A stretch of 64,000 nucleotides of DNA from Meloidogyne chitwoodi (GCA_015183035.1 JACZZP010000013.1:1302001-1366000), one strand, 5' to 3'; positions 29,207 to 42,900 are shown, counted from the first letter of the stretch. The notes: generated by a model not told the origin, from the sequence alone. Numbers and translations: made by a program.

Positions 29207-30597
29207 ATGACAAAATTTTATCTACTTCTAATTATTATTTTAATTGGACTTCTTAGAGGTTTTGCTTCAGGTTTTTATTTTTTAATTTATTTAGGAAAAT
29301 TTTTCGAAAATTTAACCTAACTTTTTTTTTAAAGTTTTTAATTGGTCTATAGATAATTTGGCACTTGGCTCACTAGAATATTTCTAATTTTATGGTCCAT
29401 TTTAATAAATAATCCATTCATCAATTTAGCTTAAATAAAAATACTAGTGTTAGACTGAGTGGAAAACCAACTGTTTAATTATCCGCAATTTAGTTAATTC
29501 GGTTGAAAATACTGCGGAAACGACGGCTGAATTTGCAAGTGAAATGCAAACTTCTAATTTGCAAATTCAAAACATGACAGAAACGATGGAGAACAAAAAT
29601 GCTGATCAAACAACAAAAATGACTTTTTCTGCGACAATGCCACCAAGTTCTGAAGTAAATGATCACGCAACTTCTGTTGAAGAGGAAAAGAAAAGGCCAG
29701 ATGAAAAGGAAGAACCTGAATTTAGGACAGGTTCAACTCTTAACCAAGATGGCAATTTTCGGCGAGGAGACAATGATCAGGCTAAGGAGAGAGTTTTTGA
29801 CAATATGAATAATATTGAGAAAGAATATAAAATGAATGAAGCTTCATTTAATTCGAATAAGTCTGATGAAAATAGGATCACAGGTTTAGAATTATTTTCT
29901 ATAAAATTATTGGACTTTTTAACAAAAAAACAAAATAAAATTAAATACAATTTAGCTCAACAAGTGAGAAATAATATTAATGGAGAAATGGAGCGTATTG
30001 AGGTTTAATTTTAATGAAAATATTTAACAATTAGTAAAAATTTAGGCAAAAATGGATGATGAATTTATTGGAGAAGAATCTTATGCTTTGCATTATTTTG
30101 CTATATTTATCTTGTTGTTTGCTCTCATTTATTTGGGTTATCACAGTCGAAAGAGGATTATTGGTTTATTTTTTTAGTTTTTTAATATTTTCTTTTTTAA
30201 AATATGGGAGTCTACACATTTTTCTTGGTATTTTTTGTGAAATGCTTGTTTTAAAATTTTTTAAAATAAAGACAATTTACTTTGAATTAAAAAACTCAAT
30301 ACTTAATTGACTTTTAATTCTTATAAATTTTAAATACTAACATAAGTCAAAATTTTATTAAATATTTTTTTTATTATGGCATTATATAAATTTTTTTATT
30401 GCTAATGGCCCCTGTCTTGGTCTTTTTCCAAATTTTTAGTATCAAACTGAAAAAAATATTTAATTTTTAAATAATCTTTTTATTATTTAACTATTTAAAA
30501 TATATTTTAAGGTTATCTAGTCGAAGGAAGGAATAATAATACTCGTGGAGTCAGATATTGTCGATTGAGTCAATCCGTCAATGCTGCAAATATTTAA
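29207..30597 (+). CDS. tgn-38: TGN38/TGN46-like trans-Golgi network membrane protein
   Basis: Five exons: 29207-29270, 29494-29883, 29956-30002, 30046-30163 and 30512-30597, all GT-AG and in phase. Exon 1 is a signal peptide (MTKFYLLLIIILIGLLRGF). Exon 2 is a long hydrophilic, Glu/Lys/Asn/Thr-rich luminal region. Exons 3-4 lead into a single membrane helix (HYFAIFILLFALIYLGYH) followed by SRKRIIG, and exon 5 gives a basic tail with YLVEGR and RYCRLSQ. Mammalian TGN38/46 has the same order: low-complexity luminal domain, one helix, a HNKRKII-like stretch, an EGKR motif and a tyrosine sorting signal (YQRL). Here YCRL would be the sorting signal. Such proteins cycle between the trans-Golgi network and the plasma membrane. 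The family call rests on the tail and architecture, since the luminal part is not alignable. Confidence 0.8.
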
Positions 30598-32136
30598 ATA
30601 AAAATGTGAGTAATAATATTTTTGTAAAGACTCATACAATTTTTTTAAATTAATTTAATTTTTTCTAACATTTTATTTTTTAGAGTAATTGTAATATGCT
30701 TTTCATGTGAATTTGGCCAATATTTTATTTCAAATTGTTTTTCTCGGCCATTCCGCAACCAGTTTATTATAAATAAAAATACTTTTAACGGGTTTTTTAC
30801 TTATTTTCCTTCTCTTTTTCTTTATTTCTTTCCCATTTATCATTAATCACATTTTTAGCCTTTGTGTTCTTTTTTTAATGTTTGTAAGTAGTCCAAACTG
30901 TTTTAACTACTTTAAATTTTGGATTAAATTGTCAATAATCTTTTGAGTTTTTTTTTAATTTAATTGAGTTAAATTTTTTGGAAAATTTCACAATTTTATT
31001 ATTGAAAATAAAACAGATTGGAAGTAATAAAAAATAATTTATGAAGGGACATTAATGAATAAATATATTTAAAAAAACAAATTTTTTAATTAAAATAGAT
31101 TTAATTTAAGAAAAAATTTTAATTGAATATAACCTATTTATATTTAAATATAAATAAATTTTTTATTATTTTTTTAAAGAAATAATTATTTTATTTTATA
31201 TATTTAAAAGGGTACCTCACCCTTTAAATGATCAGTTCAATTATATTTTTCTGTTCCCTTTTATTTTCTATTTTTGTCCAAATAAATAATTAAGATATAA
31301 ATAATATAATTTTTTAAAATAATTTTTATCTAAAAATTTCTTATCTTTTTTTTGAACAGGTAATCCCTGTCACTGACAGATGGTGTGATTATGAAATTAA
31401 AATAACGAAAGAGAACTGTTTATTTATGTGTTTGTCATTTCTTCTTTTTATTTAATAATATTTACAGCTGTTATTGCCCTATTAAAAAAAACAATTTTTG
31501 GAACGTTGTTCTCCGTTCCCTTATTTTTCTTTTAAAAATTAATTATACTTTTAAAAATAATAAAAGATGTTTACATTTAAAATATTCTCTTTTTCTGATT
31601 AATTTTTTTGATATTAATTAATCATGAGAATAAAATATATTAAAAATATATATTTTATATAAACAAAAAAGAAAGACCTTTTTATAGAAATTTACAATTT
31701 AAAAATTATTAAAGAATTGGATTTATATTTTTATCATTAAAAAAAATTTTAGTTCCTTTTTAATTTTTTAATATTTATTTCAGTTAAATAAAATAAAAAA
31801 AATGACTGAAAAAGTGTGATTATGTGAGAAAATTAAATATTTGCTTAAATTAAAATGAGCAATTAAACGAAAAAATATTTTAATTTTTTATTTAGAATTT
31901 AAATTGTTAAAATATAATAATAATAATCTTTCAATTCTAAAAATAAAATAATATAAAGATCAAATAAAAATAAAAAACGAATCAATATAAAAACAGGGAA
32001 AAAATAAAATAATATACAAAATAATTGAATTATATTTAAATGATAACAAGCAAAATAAAATATATTTTTAGGGTAAAATAATTAAATCTTTTAAGAGGTA
32101 ATTTTATTTTATTTTTGCTTGTTTTATTTATTTATT
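30598..32136. other. intergenic between convergent genes
   Basis: About 1.5 kb of AT-rich sequence lies between the stop codons of the TGN38-like gene and the gene at 32137. The only coding-like piece is 31360-31455 (+), described separately. No RNA gene or repeat array is seen. Confidence 0.5.
31360..31455 (+). other. orphan exon-like open frame
   Basis: A strong acceptor (TTTTTTTTGAACAG) is followed by an open frame beginning VIPVTDRWCDYEIKITKENC and running to TAA at 31453. Its composition is coding-like against very AT-rich flanks. No partner exon was found nearby, so it may be an alternative last exon of the TGN38-like gene, an exon of an unseen gene, or chance. Confidence 0.25.
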
Positions 32137-34027
32137 TTAATTATTTTTAACTAATTTATTAATTGTTAATGTAGCATTAGTAGTAGGTATTTTTGTTGTA
32201 TTATTATTATTAATTATTTTCTTTCTTCTAGGTAATGATTTTTTCATTATTGTAGTATTAGTAGAATTATTATTATTATTATCTTCAATAGTATAATAAG
32301 AAGGTGGTTGAAGATATGTTGAATAATAAAGTCTTCTTCCATTCTTTGGTGTTGTTATTGTATTATTATTATTATTATTAGAATCTTCTTTATTATTTAA
32401 TGAAGAATTATTTATTGATAATAATTTATCATTATTTTCTTCTCTAAAAATAAAATTAATTTAAATATTTTAAATTAATATATTTTACCTTTTTTGTCTT
32501 CTTGCAATTTCACCACTTGCAGCTTTTCTTTTTGCAGCCATTACTGTTAAAAAAGATTCCTTTATATTATTATTATTTTGTCCATTAATTAATAATGAAG
32601 GTCTAGGTGGTAATGGTGGTGGTGGTTGAGAAGAATTAATTCCTATTTTTTTATTTAAAGAAGTAAATTTTAAAGGAATTTTTGGTGATCTTCCATTAAT
32701 TGTTGTTAAAGGTATTGCTGAAGGTATACGACTAGGAAGAGGAAAAATAATATTATTATTATTTAATTGTTCTTCTTCTTCTTTAATAATTGTAGTAGTA
32801 GAAGGAGAAGAAGAAATTAAATTATTATTATTATTTAATTGTTTTTCTTCTTCTTCTTTTAATTCTTTTATTATTATTTCTTCTTCTTCTTTTTGTTGTT
32901 TATCTTCATTATTCCTTTAAAAAAATATTATTATTATTTTTTAAATTAATTTTATTTTACCAATATTCTTTTTCTTTAATTGGATTGATAACCTCTTCTT
33001 CTTTTTCTTCAATTTCAATATCCAAAAAAATTTCATTTTCCAATTTTTTAATTTCTTCACTATTTTCTTTTTTTATTTCTTCTATTAATTTTTCCTCAAT
33101 TTTATTAAATAAATTTATTTTTTCTTTTATTTCTTCTTCAAAAAATATATTTTCTTCTTTTTTAATTTTTTCTTCTTCTTTTATTTTTAAATTTTCTTTT
33201 ATTTCATCTAAATCCTTTTTTTGGATATTTTCAATAAATAAATTATTAGGTTCATTTCTTTTTTCTTTATTATTTTCTTCTTCTTTTTCTCCTTTTTCTT
33301 TATTTTCTTTTTTATTTTCTTCTTCTATTTCTTTATTTTTAAAATTATTTTTATTAAATTGTTCAGAATTTTTTAAAATAAATTCTATACAATTGTTGCC
33401 ATTTATTGTATTATTATTATTATTATTAGTTATTGTTGTTGATATATTATTTATTATTTCGTCGTCACTTTCTGCAACTGGAGCTAATCGAGGGACTGAA
33501 CAAAAAATAAAATAATTTTTAAAATGTTTTAGAAAACTATGTATGAAAAATAAATAAATGAAAGAATTCACCGAAATAAATTTTTTGATTAAATTTTAAA
33601 AATTTAAATTTTGAGTCTTTTTGGTGAAATATCCTTAGAGGAGTAAATCTTCTTAAAAACAAGAAGAAAATTAAAAAAATATAATTAAATTCCCTTACTA
33701 TGTCTTCTATTTCGAATTCTTTCTCGAGCTACAGAAATCATTTTTCTCAAATCATAAAGGAATTGTTCAGCAATAGGTGGTGGTGTTGACATTAATTTAG
33801 GTTCAAAGAATTCTGAAAAATAAATAAATTAATTATTTAAATTATTTTATAATTATATTTATAATAAACTTACTTCTACGCATATAAACTTGCATTAAAG
33901 GCATTAAAGGAGGCTCTGAAGAAGCCTTTTGTTCTACTAAAGAAACTAAATTAGTAGAAGAACTACTAATACTAATTGGGGTCTTTTTTGTTGTTTTTGG
34001 TGATATTTTAATCGGTGAAATAGTCAT
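32137..34027 (-). CDS. low-complexity protein with proline-rich motif, unrecognised
   Basis: Start at 34027 (MTISPIKISPKTTKKTPISIS), no signal peptide. Exon 2 (about 33706-33817) holds the most conserved-looking part: PPPIAEQFLYDLRKMISVAR and ERIRNRRH, joined in phase 1 to IPRLAPVAESDDE. A long Glu/Lys/Asn-rich segment follows (about 32960-33500), compositionally biased and probably coiled or disordered. Next comes a polyproline stretch PPPPPLPPRP (near 32610), which could bind SH3 or EVH1 domains, and a basic segment FLTVMAAKRKAASGEIARRQ. The last exon is Asn-rich and stops at 32137-32139. Asn runs come from AAT/AAC microsatellites. It lies directly downstream of the membrane protein at 35613 on the same strand and could be its cytoplasmic part, but I see no acceptor joining them. 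Confidence 0.6.
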
Positions 34028-35612
34028 TTAATAATTAAATATTTATTTATTTTCTAAGTTAAAAAAAGGAAATAATAATATTTTAAAAAAATAAAAAGTT
34101 TTCTCAGCTGATCTCTAATCACAAAAATAAATAAATATTTTATAGGGAGAAATATGTAAATAAATATACTAAATAATTTATTTAATTTTTGTTCGTTGCC
34201 CTTAATATTTTATTATTTTTATTTTTTAGTGACAACTTTTTATGAAAATAAATATATTTAAATATATTATTTAGGTATATTTGGCTCTTTTTTAAAAGGA
34301 GAGTATTTATATAAAAAGATAAGAAGAGAAGGTATATTAAATTAAAGTAATAAAAAAAGAAAAGAAAATGAGTAACCCTTTCCCCTCTTTCTTTCTCTCG
34401 AACATTGTTGGGCGGAGAGAAATAAAAAGAAAAGAAAAGGTAAAATAAAGAGAATGTTAGAGAAAAATAAATAAAAAATAGAACAAAAATTAATATATTT
34501 ATTTTTAGATAATAGAGTACAAAAAATAATTAAATTAAGAAGAACACATGTTTTAAATAATTATTTTCACCTGAATTTCAGGAAAAAAAGCTTATTAAAA
34601 AAGAAAAAAAAGCTCTTTTAATTCCTTAGAGAATTAATAGTAATTTTATTTTTTTAATATTTAAATTAAATATTCTCTTTTTATTTTTTAAAATATATTT
34701 TAAATAAATCCTCTCAATATTATTATTTTAAATAATTAATTTTTAAAAAATTTGACAATAATTTCTTATTATTTAATTAAAAATATTCTTAAATTTTTGA
34801 ATTAATTAAAAAAAACAAAATATGAAATGATTATTTAAATGTTATTACTTTCAAATAAATATTTTAAGAAAATTATTTAAAAAAATAAAATTAAAAAAGA
34901 AAACTTTTTAATGATGACTCAAAATATAAATATATTATATATATATATATTTAATTAATTTATTAATTTATCAGCGGAAATTACTATAATAATAATATTA
35001 ATATTATTTTTGATTTCTTTAATTGATTATTAATTAAATAATATATTTATTTATTTAGATGATGTGCGCATTTATTTATATATATTTTACCTTCTTTTTT
35101 TATTCTTTAAATTTATCCTCCCAAAAAACGGAAATAATAAAAAAAGATCTTTTTTTAAATTAAAGCGGAAGTGTTCAGAAAAATTAAAAACAGTTGTTTA
35201 ATTTTTTATAAGTTTAAGACAAAAATGGAATCAAAAAAAGAAGAAGAAAGCATAAATAATTAAAAAAAGAGAATTTATTATATTTAATTATATCTACACT
35301 TTTTACTTTTTTTAATTACCCACAAAAACTAATATTTTTAAATTTAAAAAGACTTTTAATTATTTAAATATTTTTAAAAAATAATTATTATTTTCAAAAA
35401 TATTTACAAATAAATATATTATTTTTTAAAAACTTGTTTACAACAAACCCCCCTTCCCCAACAAACATCAAAATTTAATGATTAATTTTTATAAAATTTA
35501 ATAAATTAAAAAAATATTAAAATATTTTAATTTTTCTAAAAATTTAATTTATTATTAAATATATTTTTAAACATTTTCTCTCAATTTTATATTTTTTTTA
35601 ATTTAAAAATAA
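34028..35612. other. intergenic or long intron, no exon seen
   Basis: About 1.6 kb of AT-rich sequence lies between two minus-strand coding regions. It includes an AT dinucleotide run near 34930-34950 and long A/T tracts. If the two flanking coding regions form one gene, this is an intron; otherwise it holds the downstream gene's promoter. Confidence 0.45.
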
Positions 35613-37742
35613 TTAATTAAACATACCAGAACTAAAATAAAGTTTTCTTTTTGTTCCATTTTGTTGTTCTTCATTTTTATTTAAATTATTTATATTATTA
35701 TTATTATTTTCATTATTTCCACTACTATATTCACAAGATGAAGAAGAAGAAGAAGAATAATATTCATCTAAAGAAGAAGAAAAAGAAGATTTATTATTTC
35801 CTTTTTGAGGAGATGTTAAAATTAAAGAAGAAGAAGAAGATTGTTGTTGTCCATTATTATTATTAATTAAATTATTTATATTATTATTTTCTGAACGTAT
35901 TCCTGCCACTGCTTTAACTAATGCTTGATATCTTAATTGACATTCAGAAATTGCTTTTTCTTTTTCTTGACGAGCATAATGAAAAAATTGCATTTGTAAA
36001 GAGTGAACCTATTTTTTTTAAATAATTTTTAAATAAATAAATATTTAAAAAAAATAAGTTGACTATTTTATTTATTTTTATTAATGTTACATTTTTAATT
36101 TAAATATTTATATTATTTAAAAATAATTAATTATTTATTTTTAAATTATCACAATATTCACATTTCTTTTTTAAAATTAAACAAAAATATAGAAAAAAAA
36201 GAATTTTTGTTTTGATTATTATATTTTATGGAAGAAATAATAAAAAATTAAATTAAATTAATTTTTAAAATTTTTATTTTTGTTCAAGTGATTTAAATAT
36301 GTTTTTCTTAATACTTAAAAATTTGTTTTTCTCATTTTTTGAAAAAATAAATATTAATTTTATTTTTTTCAAATTTTTATTAAAAAAATAAATAAACCAA
36401 TTTTCGTTTTTGAACACGCCAACAAACATTCCAAAGAATAATAAAACCAAATAAAGAAAGAAAAAGAAAAATACTCAAAAGAATAATTATAATTACCTTT
36501 AAATTAATTTAAATTAAATATTATTTAATTAATTAATTATTTAAACAATTTAAATTAATTTATTTAATTTTAAATAATTAAATTTATATTATTTAAATAA
36601 AATACCTCAACTCTTCTTCCTTTTTCTACTTCCATTCCAATATTTTCATTACCAATAATTATTTTTTCTAATTTTTCTTCATCTTTAAATTCTAAAAATA
36701 ATAAAAAATAAATATTTAATTTAATTATTTTAACCAATTTTTCCTTCAATTCGAAATGTTAAACAAAAATTATCATTTACTCCTCTTTTTGTAGAACATT
36801 CTAATTCTATTCTAATAATTCCTCCAGATAATTCTTTTATTTCTTTATTATTTCCAATCCACTAAATTAAATTAAAATTAATTAATTTAATTAAATTAAT
36901 TAAATACCAATATATTTCCATTATTAAAATTATTATTATTTTTTTCTTCTTCCCATTCTGCCAATTTAAATAATTTTTTTGAAATTTCATTCCATTTTGA
37001 ATTATTACCAAGAAAATAAATTGTTTTAATTAAACATTTTGGACCTCCACGAGAACGTATTTTTATTCCATTTTCTTTATTTTATTTTTATTTTAATTAA
37101 AATAAAATAAAAAAAACCTTTCCAATTAATATTTAAATTTAAAGGTTTTTCTTCTTCTTCATTATTATTTAATAAATTAAATATTGGGACATATTGTGAT
37201 GATTGTGGAGATAATAATTTTGTTAAATTTTGTTCAAATTTAAGAGAATGACCAATACAATCTTTTTAAATAATTTTTAAATAATTTAATGTTTTTAATT
37301 TAAAAATAATAATTTTCTCTTTTCTCTAAATTAATTTTAATTTTTTTAAAATTAAAATAAAACCATTAATTTTAAAAGAACATTTTCCTTCTTCTTTATT
37401 ATTAATAAAAATAGGTTCATTAATAGGACAATAACAAATACAATTATTATTATTATTATTATTATTTAATTGTTCTGAATATCCTTCTTTTCCAATAATT
37501 TCATTACAAGGTTTTTTACAAAATTCTTTTTTTAAAATAATTAAATCTGAAATATTTTTTGATCTTTCAATTATTTTCCAAAATATTAATTTTTGTTTTT
37601 CTTCTTTTTCTTCTTTTTCTTTTAATAAATTATTTAAATTATTAGGTATTGTTGGTGAGGTAATAATAAATAAAGGAAATAAAAAAAGAAATAAATTAAT
37701 AATTAAAATAATATTATTTAATAAAATATTATTATTAATCAT
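35613..37742 (-). CDS. type I membrane protein with Cys-rich ectodomain, unrecognised
   Basis: The ATG at 37742 starts an N-terminal signal sequence (NIILIINLFLFLFPLFIITS). The ectodomain carries Cys clusters (FCKKPCNEII; NNCICYCPINEPIF with a C-x-C-x-C core; KCSFKING; DCIGHSLKFEQ) and a stretch RSRGGPKCLIKTIYF. An exon at about 36390-36496 encodes a clear membrane helix (LLSIFLFLSLFGFIILW) followed by basic VQKRK. The cytoplasmic part begins VHSLQMQFFHYARQEKEKAI and then turns Ser/Asn-rich. The frame stops at 35613-35615, but a consensus GTATGT donor sits just before, so the tail may continue by splicing. The C-x-C-x-C module loosely recalls insect Shavenoid-type proteins; this is a weak impression, not a call. 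Asn and Ser runs reflect triplet repeats. Confidence 0.6.
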
Positions 37743-38236
37743 CTTTTTTTTAAAAATTAATTTAAATAAATAAATAAATTATTATTTATAAACAATAAAA
37801 GAAAAAAATGTTTTAAAAATTGTTTTTTTACTAAAAATTTTAACAATTTTTACGCGACAAAAATAAATGTAAAAAAAAAAAACAAAAAAGAAGCTAAATT
37901 AAGGTCAATGTTTTTTTTTTAATGATAAAAATGTAAAAATAAATATTTTGGCAAATAATAAAATATTTATTTAAAAAAATTAAATAAAAATTGATCAAAT
38001 TTTAATTAATTAAGTTAAATTATTTTAATTAAATTTATATTTTTTAATTTTTTTGCAGGTGTAGAAAATTAAAAATAAAAAGATGATGAGAGAGAGATAA
38101 AGGGTTTTTTTAATAAAATAATTAATTAATTAATATTTATTTAATTAAAAACCTCTACTTTTATAATATCTCTGTCTTTTGTATAAATAAATAAATAAAT
38201 TATTTTATTTTATTTACTACAAAACCGCAATATATC

Positions 38237-38250
38237 CTCTCTCTCTCTCT
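38237..38250. repeat. CT microsatellite
   Basis: An uninterrupted CT dinucleotide run continuing into T-rich sequence. Confidence 0.8.
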
Positions 38251-38341
38251 TTTTCTTTTTTTTTTTTCTTAAAAATAATTCGTACAAAACCATTGGCGCA
38301 CATTCCAACTGGTTGTTATTTTGATGGCTTAAATATATTAT

Positions 38342-38343
<2 letters not shown>

Positions 38344-38370
<27 letters not shown>
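38344..38370. repeat. AAAT tetranucleotide microsatellite
   Basis: About seven tandem copies of AAAT/ATAA without interruption. Confidence 0.85.
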
Positions 38371-38372
<2 letters not shown>

Positions 38373-39937
38373 GCGCAGAATTTATCTTTAAGAAGGGATA
38401 TATATTTAATAAAATATATTTTAAATATAATTATTATTTATTTTTAAAATTATTATTAAAATGGAATAAATCTGATAAAATAAAAATATTAAAAATCATT
38501 ACTTAGTTTAATATAATAAAAAAGTTGAGAAGGTTTTATATAAAAATATCGAATAGAGAAAATTAAAAATAAATAAAATAATTTTAAACAATTAATGAAT
38601 TAATAAAAACAAAATAATATTGGCATTAATAATAAAAAGTACAATATATTTATTTTATTAAAATTAAAATATTTAAAAATAAAAACGAGAATAATAATAA
38701 TAATAATAACCTTTTCTATCTAAATATCTGTCGCCATTCAAAAATCTCGGTCAAATCAAAAAGGATAAAAAAATAAAAGAAAGTCATTTCTTAACGGAGA
38801 GACCTTATTTAAACATATAAATAAATCAAGAATAAATAAATATAAATTAATTAAAATATTTTTATTTTAATAATTTTGTTTATCTCATTATTTGTTTGAT
38901 AAAATTATAGGGATTTATTAAAAATAAATAAATAAATTTATTTATAAAAAATTAAAAATTAATTTTATTATTAAGAAAATTAAAAATAAATAAATTTAAA
39001 AAATAATATTTAAAAAGCAGACAAATCTGTCTAATATTTTAATTAAATTAATTAGTTTTTAGGTTAAATAATATTTAATTTTATAAAAAATAAATAAATA
39101 AATATATATTTATTATTAAAAAATAAAGGTCATTTAATAAAATATTTAAAAAATAAAATAAAAGTAAAATAATTAGTATGCATGCACATACTTTTACTAG
39201 ACTTTATCCGAAAAACAATCAAAATGAGGATAAAAAGTAGTTTTTGGGGAGAAAAAGAAAACGGAGATTAAATTTTTTAAATAAAAAAATAAATGAAAAA
39301 AAAATTTAATATAAATTTTTGCCAAAAAAACAAAAAAAATTTAAAAATTATTGGTCAGATTAATTATTTAAAAATATTAAAAAGTAAAATTTAATTATAA
39401 AGATTTGCCTTTTATTAAATTAAATATAATTAAAAATATATTATAAAAATCAAAAAATATTCATTTTTGTTTTTTTAAATTCTTTCAATTATAAAATAAT
39501 TAAAAATAATTCAGTGAACTGAAAAAAACTTTAATTGTTTTCAAGGATATTAATAAATAAATAATAATATTATTATCAATTATTTAATCATAAATAATAA
39601 ATTAAAATATATTTTTTATTAAATTAATTATTTTCAAATTAATAATTAAAAATAAAATTAATTTTATTTAATTTTTATCAGATTCTTTATATACATATTT
39701 AAAAAAAAACAAAAGAAAATATAAAATTTAAAGTCCCAATAAAATAAAATAATTTTTTTTAAAAAGAAAAAGATAATATTTTTGTAAAATAATTTTATGA
39801 AAATATTTTAAATAAAAAAAAAGTTTAAAAAATAATTTTTTAATTTCAAAAACAAAACTCCAATAACTATTAAAGTCTTCTTCTCCTTTAATTATAATTT
39901 AAAATAATATTTAAATAATTATTTATTTAATTTAATT

Positions 39938-42900
39938 TCACAAATCTCCTCTTAATTGTCGTTGTAAATGTAAAATAATTTTGTTACGTTCAGAAAGTTG
40001 TTCTTGAAGAGAGGCATTTTGTTTTCTTAAAGTTTCCAATTCTTTAAGGTCCTAAAAAAATATTAATTAATTAATTAATTAAATGTGTGTTTTGAGACAA
40101 CAAAAATAATTATTAATATATTTAATTAAAAAGAGTTTTCTTCTTCTTATTTTATTAAAAAAAGATTTCTAGTTTTTGACAGTTCTTTCCGTTTTTATAA
40201 AGGTTCCAGTTCCATGACATTTTTAAATGTTAACAAATATAGAAAAAAAAAGAAGAAGAAAAAGATGATGGCCAAATATTAAATTATTATTAAATTAAAT
40301 TTTTGGTAAAAAAAAGATTCAAAAGGGAAAATCATAAAAACTTGGGATTTTACAAATTTTTAAGTAAACAAAAAAATAAAAAATTAATATAAATTTTACT
40401 TTTTGAACAGATTCACGCAATTTTAACAAATCAGACCGAAAATCAATGACAAGTGCTGAAGCAGCAGTTATTGAAGGGGTAAAAGAAATACAGTCTTCTG
40501 ATTTACCCAAATCATCAGCTAAAGGCATTTGCTCTTCTTTAGGACCTTTTCTAAATAAATAAATTAATAAATAAATAATAAATTAAATATACTTTATTTC
40601 TTCAAATCCATTTGTAGATGTTGCAGTAATATAATTATTATTATTATTGTCATTTAATTTTATAAATTCAGAAGAAAGCCTAAAATATTTTAAAATAAAT
40701 TTATTTTTTAATTATTTTATTTAATTTTAACACCTTCAATATATTCTCTCTATCATTTATTTATTTACTAAATATTATATTTCATTTAAAGAAACAATTG
40801 GTCAAAATAAAATAATTTTATTATTTCAGAATTTTATTTAATTTAAAAAATATATTTATTTTTTGGCTAACAAATAAGAGAGAGAAAGAGAGTAATTAAT
40901 ATTAAATAATAACGATAATTTAATTCTTTTTAATAAAAAAACCTTTTTCTATTATTTTGTTTTGTAGAAGAAGAATTACCCAAATTTGTTTCATTCATTT
41001 TATTTTCCAACATTTTAAGAGAAACTTCTCCATTAAATGATTGTTGTTCTGCAATTAAAAGTAATGAAGATTGAGAAGAAGAAGAATTTATTTTATTATT
41101 ATTAAATATTATTGGAGTAGAATGTGAATGAACACAAGAAGTTGGTTCATCAATTAAACGAAAATCAGAACCAATAATAATTGGAGAAGTTGTTGTTTTT
41201 GTTTTAGTACTTAATAGCATTGTTTTTTGTTGTTGTTTATTATCTCTAAATAAATATATTTTAAATATATTTTTAAAATATTTTAAAAAGATGACACTCA
41301 AAATTACTTTTTTTTCTTCTAACAAATCAAAATAAAAAAATGGTAAAAAGAGGTCATAAGTTTATATAATAGATGAATCATATTTTATAAAATTAAAAAA
41401 AATATAATTATAATATTTTTTATTGCTTATTTTCAACGTCAAAATATTAAAAAAAAATAAAAATAAATTGATCATAAAAATAAATAAAAGCAAAATAACA
41501 GCGATTTTTTAAAGAAAAATATATTTTTGTTGGTAAAAGTGTTGGCCTCCACTTATATTATTTATTTATTTCCTTTAATTCTCTCTTTAAATGGCTTCTA
41601 TAAAATATTTAACAAAAACATTCTTCTCTCTTAGCTTCTTTTAAAAAAAAAGAATTGTTAAAAAATAACGAGCAGACCCGCGCAAAAATTAAAAAAAAAA
41701 ATAAATAAAACTCTTTTAATTATATAAATATTTTTACTTCTTTTTTAACCCTTTTACACGTCCAAAATTCTTCATTTCCTTTTTTTCATGTGTCAACTAT
41801 TTTAGATCGATCAAATTATTCTTCTCTTTCCGTTATTATAATTTAGTTAATTTTTAATAAAAAAAGATCTTAGAATTAAAAATATTTTTTTGCTACTTTT
41901 AATATTTTCTCTTCTTTTTAATTAAATAATCGATCATTAAAATTAATTTTTTTTTTAATTTAAAGAAAAATAAGATTTTATATAAATTAATAATTTAATT
42001 AAGGAGAATATCCGGATTAATAAACACTTTTTTGGTTTAAAATACTAATAATAAATTAAATCAAAACTTACTTTATTATTTCTTCTTTATTTTTGTTATC
42101 TTTTTCTTCTTTTTTATTTGAATCGTCACCCTTTTTTATATTTCCCTTACTCGTTACAATTGCTTGAATGTTTGATTTTTTATGTGACAGCCGGGCCACC
42201 AATGCTGGACGTTGAAAAGAAGAAGAAGACTTTGACTTTAAAGAAGAAGTACCATTTATTAATGTTGTTTTTGTTACTATAAGAAATAAAATAAATATAT
42301 AAAAAATACACACATTTAGGTATTTTAAACCTTTTAAATAAATAAATAAATAAATAAACAATTAACTAAATAAATTAAAGAAAAAAGTAAAGAAGAGTAT
42401 TTTCTTTTTTTAAATAGGAATGAAAATAAAATAAAAAATAGGCTAAAAATTATTTAATGTAAATTAAATTAAAAAGATATATAGAGAATTTAAAATAATT
42501 AATTAAAATAATTTTATTTATTTTTTAATTTAATTTTCTGAATTAAAGGGCTAACCCTTATTATTATAATAATTAATTCTCTCTTTTATTATAAAAATAT
42601 TTTAATTTATAAATTCTTAAAAGTTGCGGAGTTTTAAAAAAGATTAAAACCAAATGAAATAGAAAAATAAAACTACAAGAGTAAAATAAAAATAAAATAA
42701 AAATAAAGGAAGGATTCTCGCATTTCTACTCGGCAAACAATCCCTTCGGGAGTAGTGAAAATGAGAGAAGAAAATTAAAAGAAAGAAAAGATGTGTTTGG
42801 GATAAATAAATAAATATATTTATTTATTTTTAGGATGTGCTTGATAGTTAGAAAAGAAAATAAAAATATGCTAGAAAACAGAAAAAACCCTCTAAAGTAT

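Larger units (their letters stand above)
37743..39937. other. intergenic, AT-rich with simple repeats
   Basis: About 2.2 kb lies between two minus-strand genes. It contains a CT run (38237-38250), an AAAT microsatellite (38344-38370) and long A/T tracts. No exon or RNA gene is evident. It should hold the promoter of the membrane protein gene and the 3' UTR of the upstream gene. Confidence 0.5.

Noticed and set aside
32985..33515. Long plus-strand open frame of 176 codons
   Set aside because: It is the antisense of a Glu/Lys-rich minus-strand exon; Ser/Phe/Ile bias comes from the complement of GAA/AAA codons.
35651..35866. Plus-strand frame rich in Tyr, Lys and His
   Set aside because: Antisense of Asn/Ser triplet repeats in the membrane-protein exon; no start context or splice support.
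38344..38370. Tandem repeats as a CRISPR-like array
   Set aside because: Simple AAAT microsatellite without spacers, in a eukaryotic genome.
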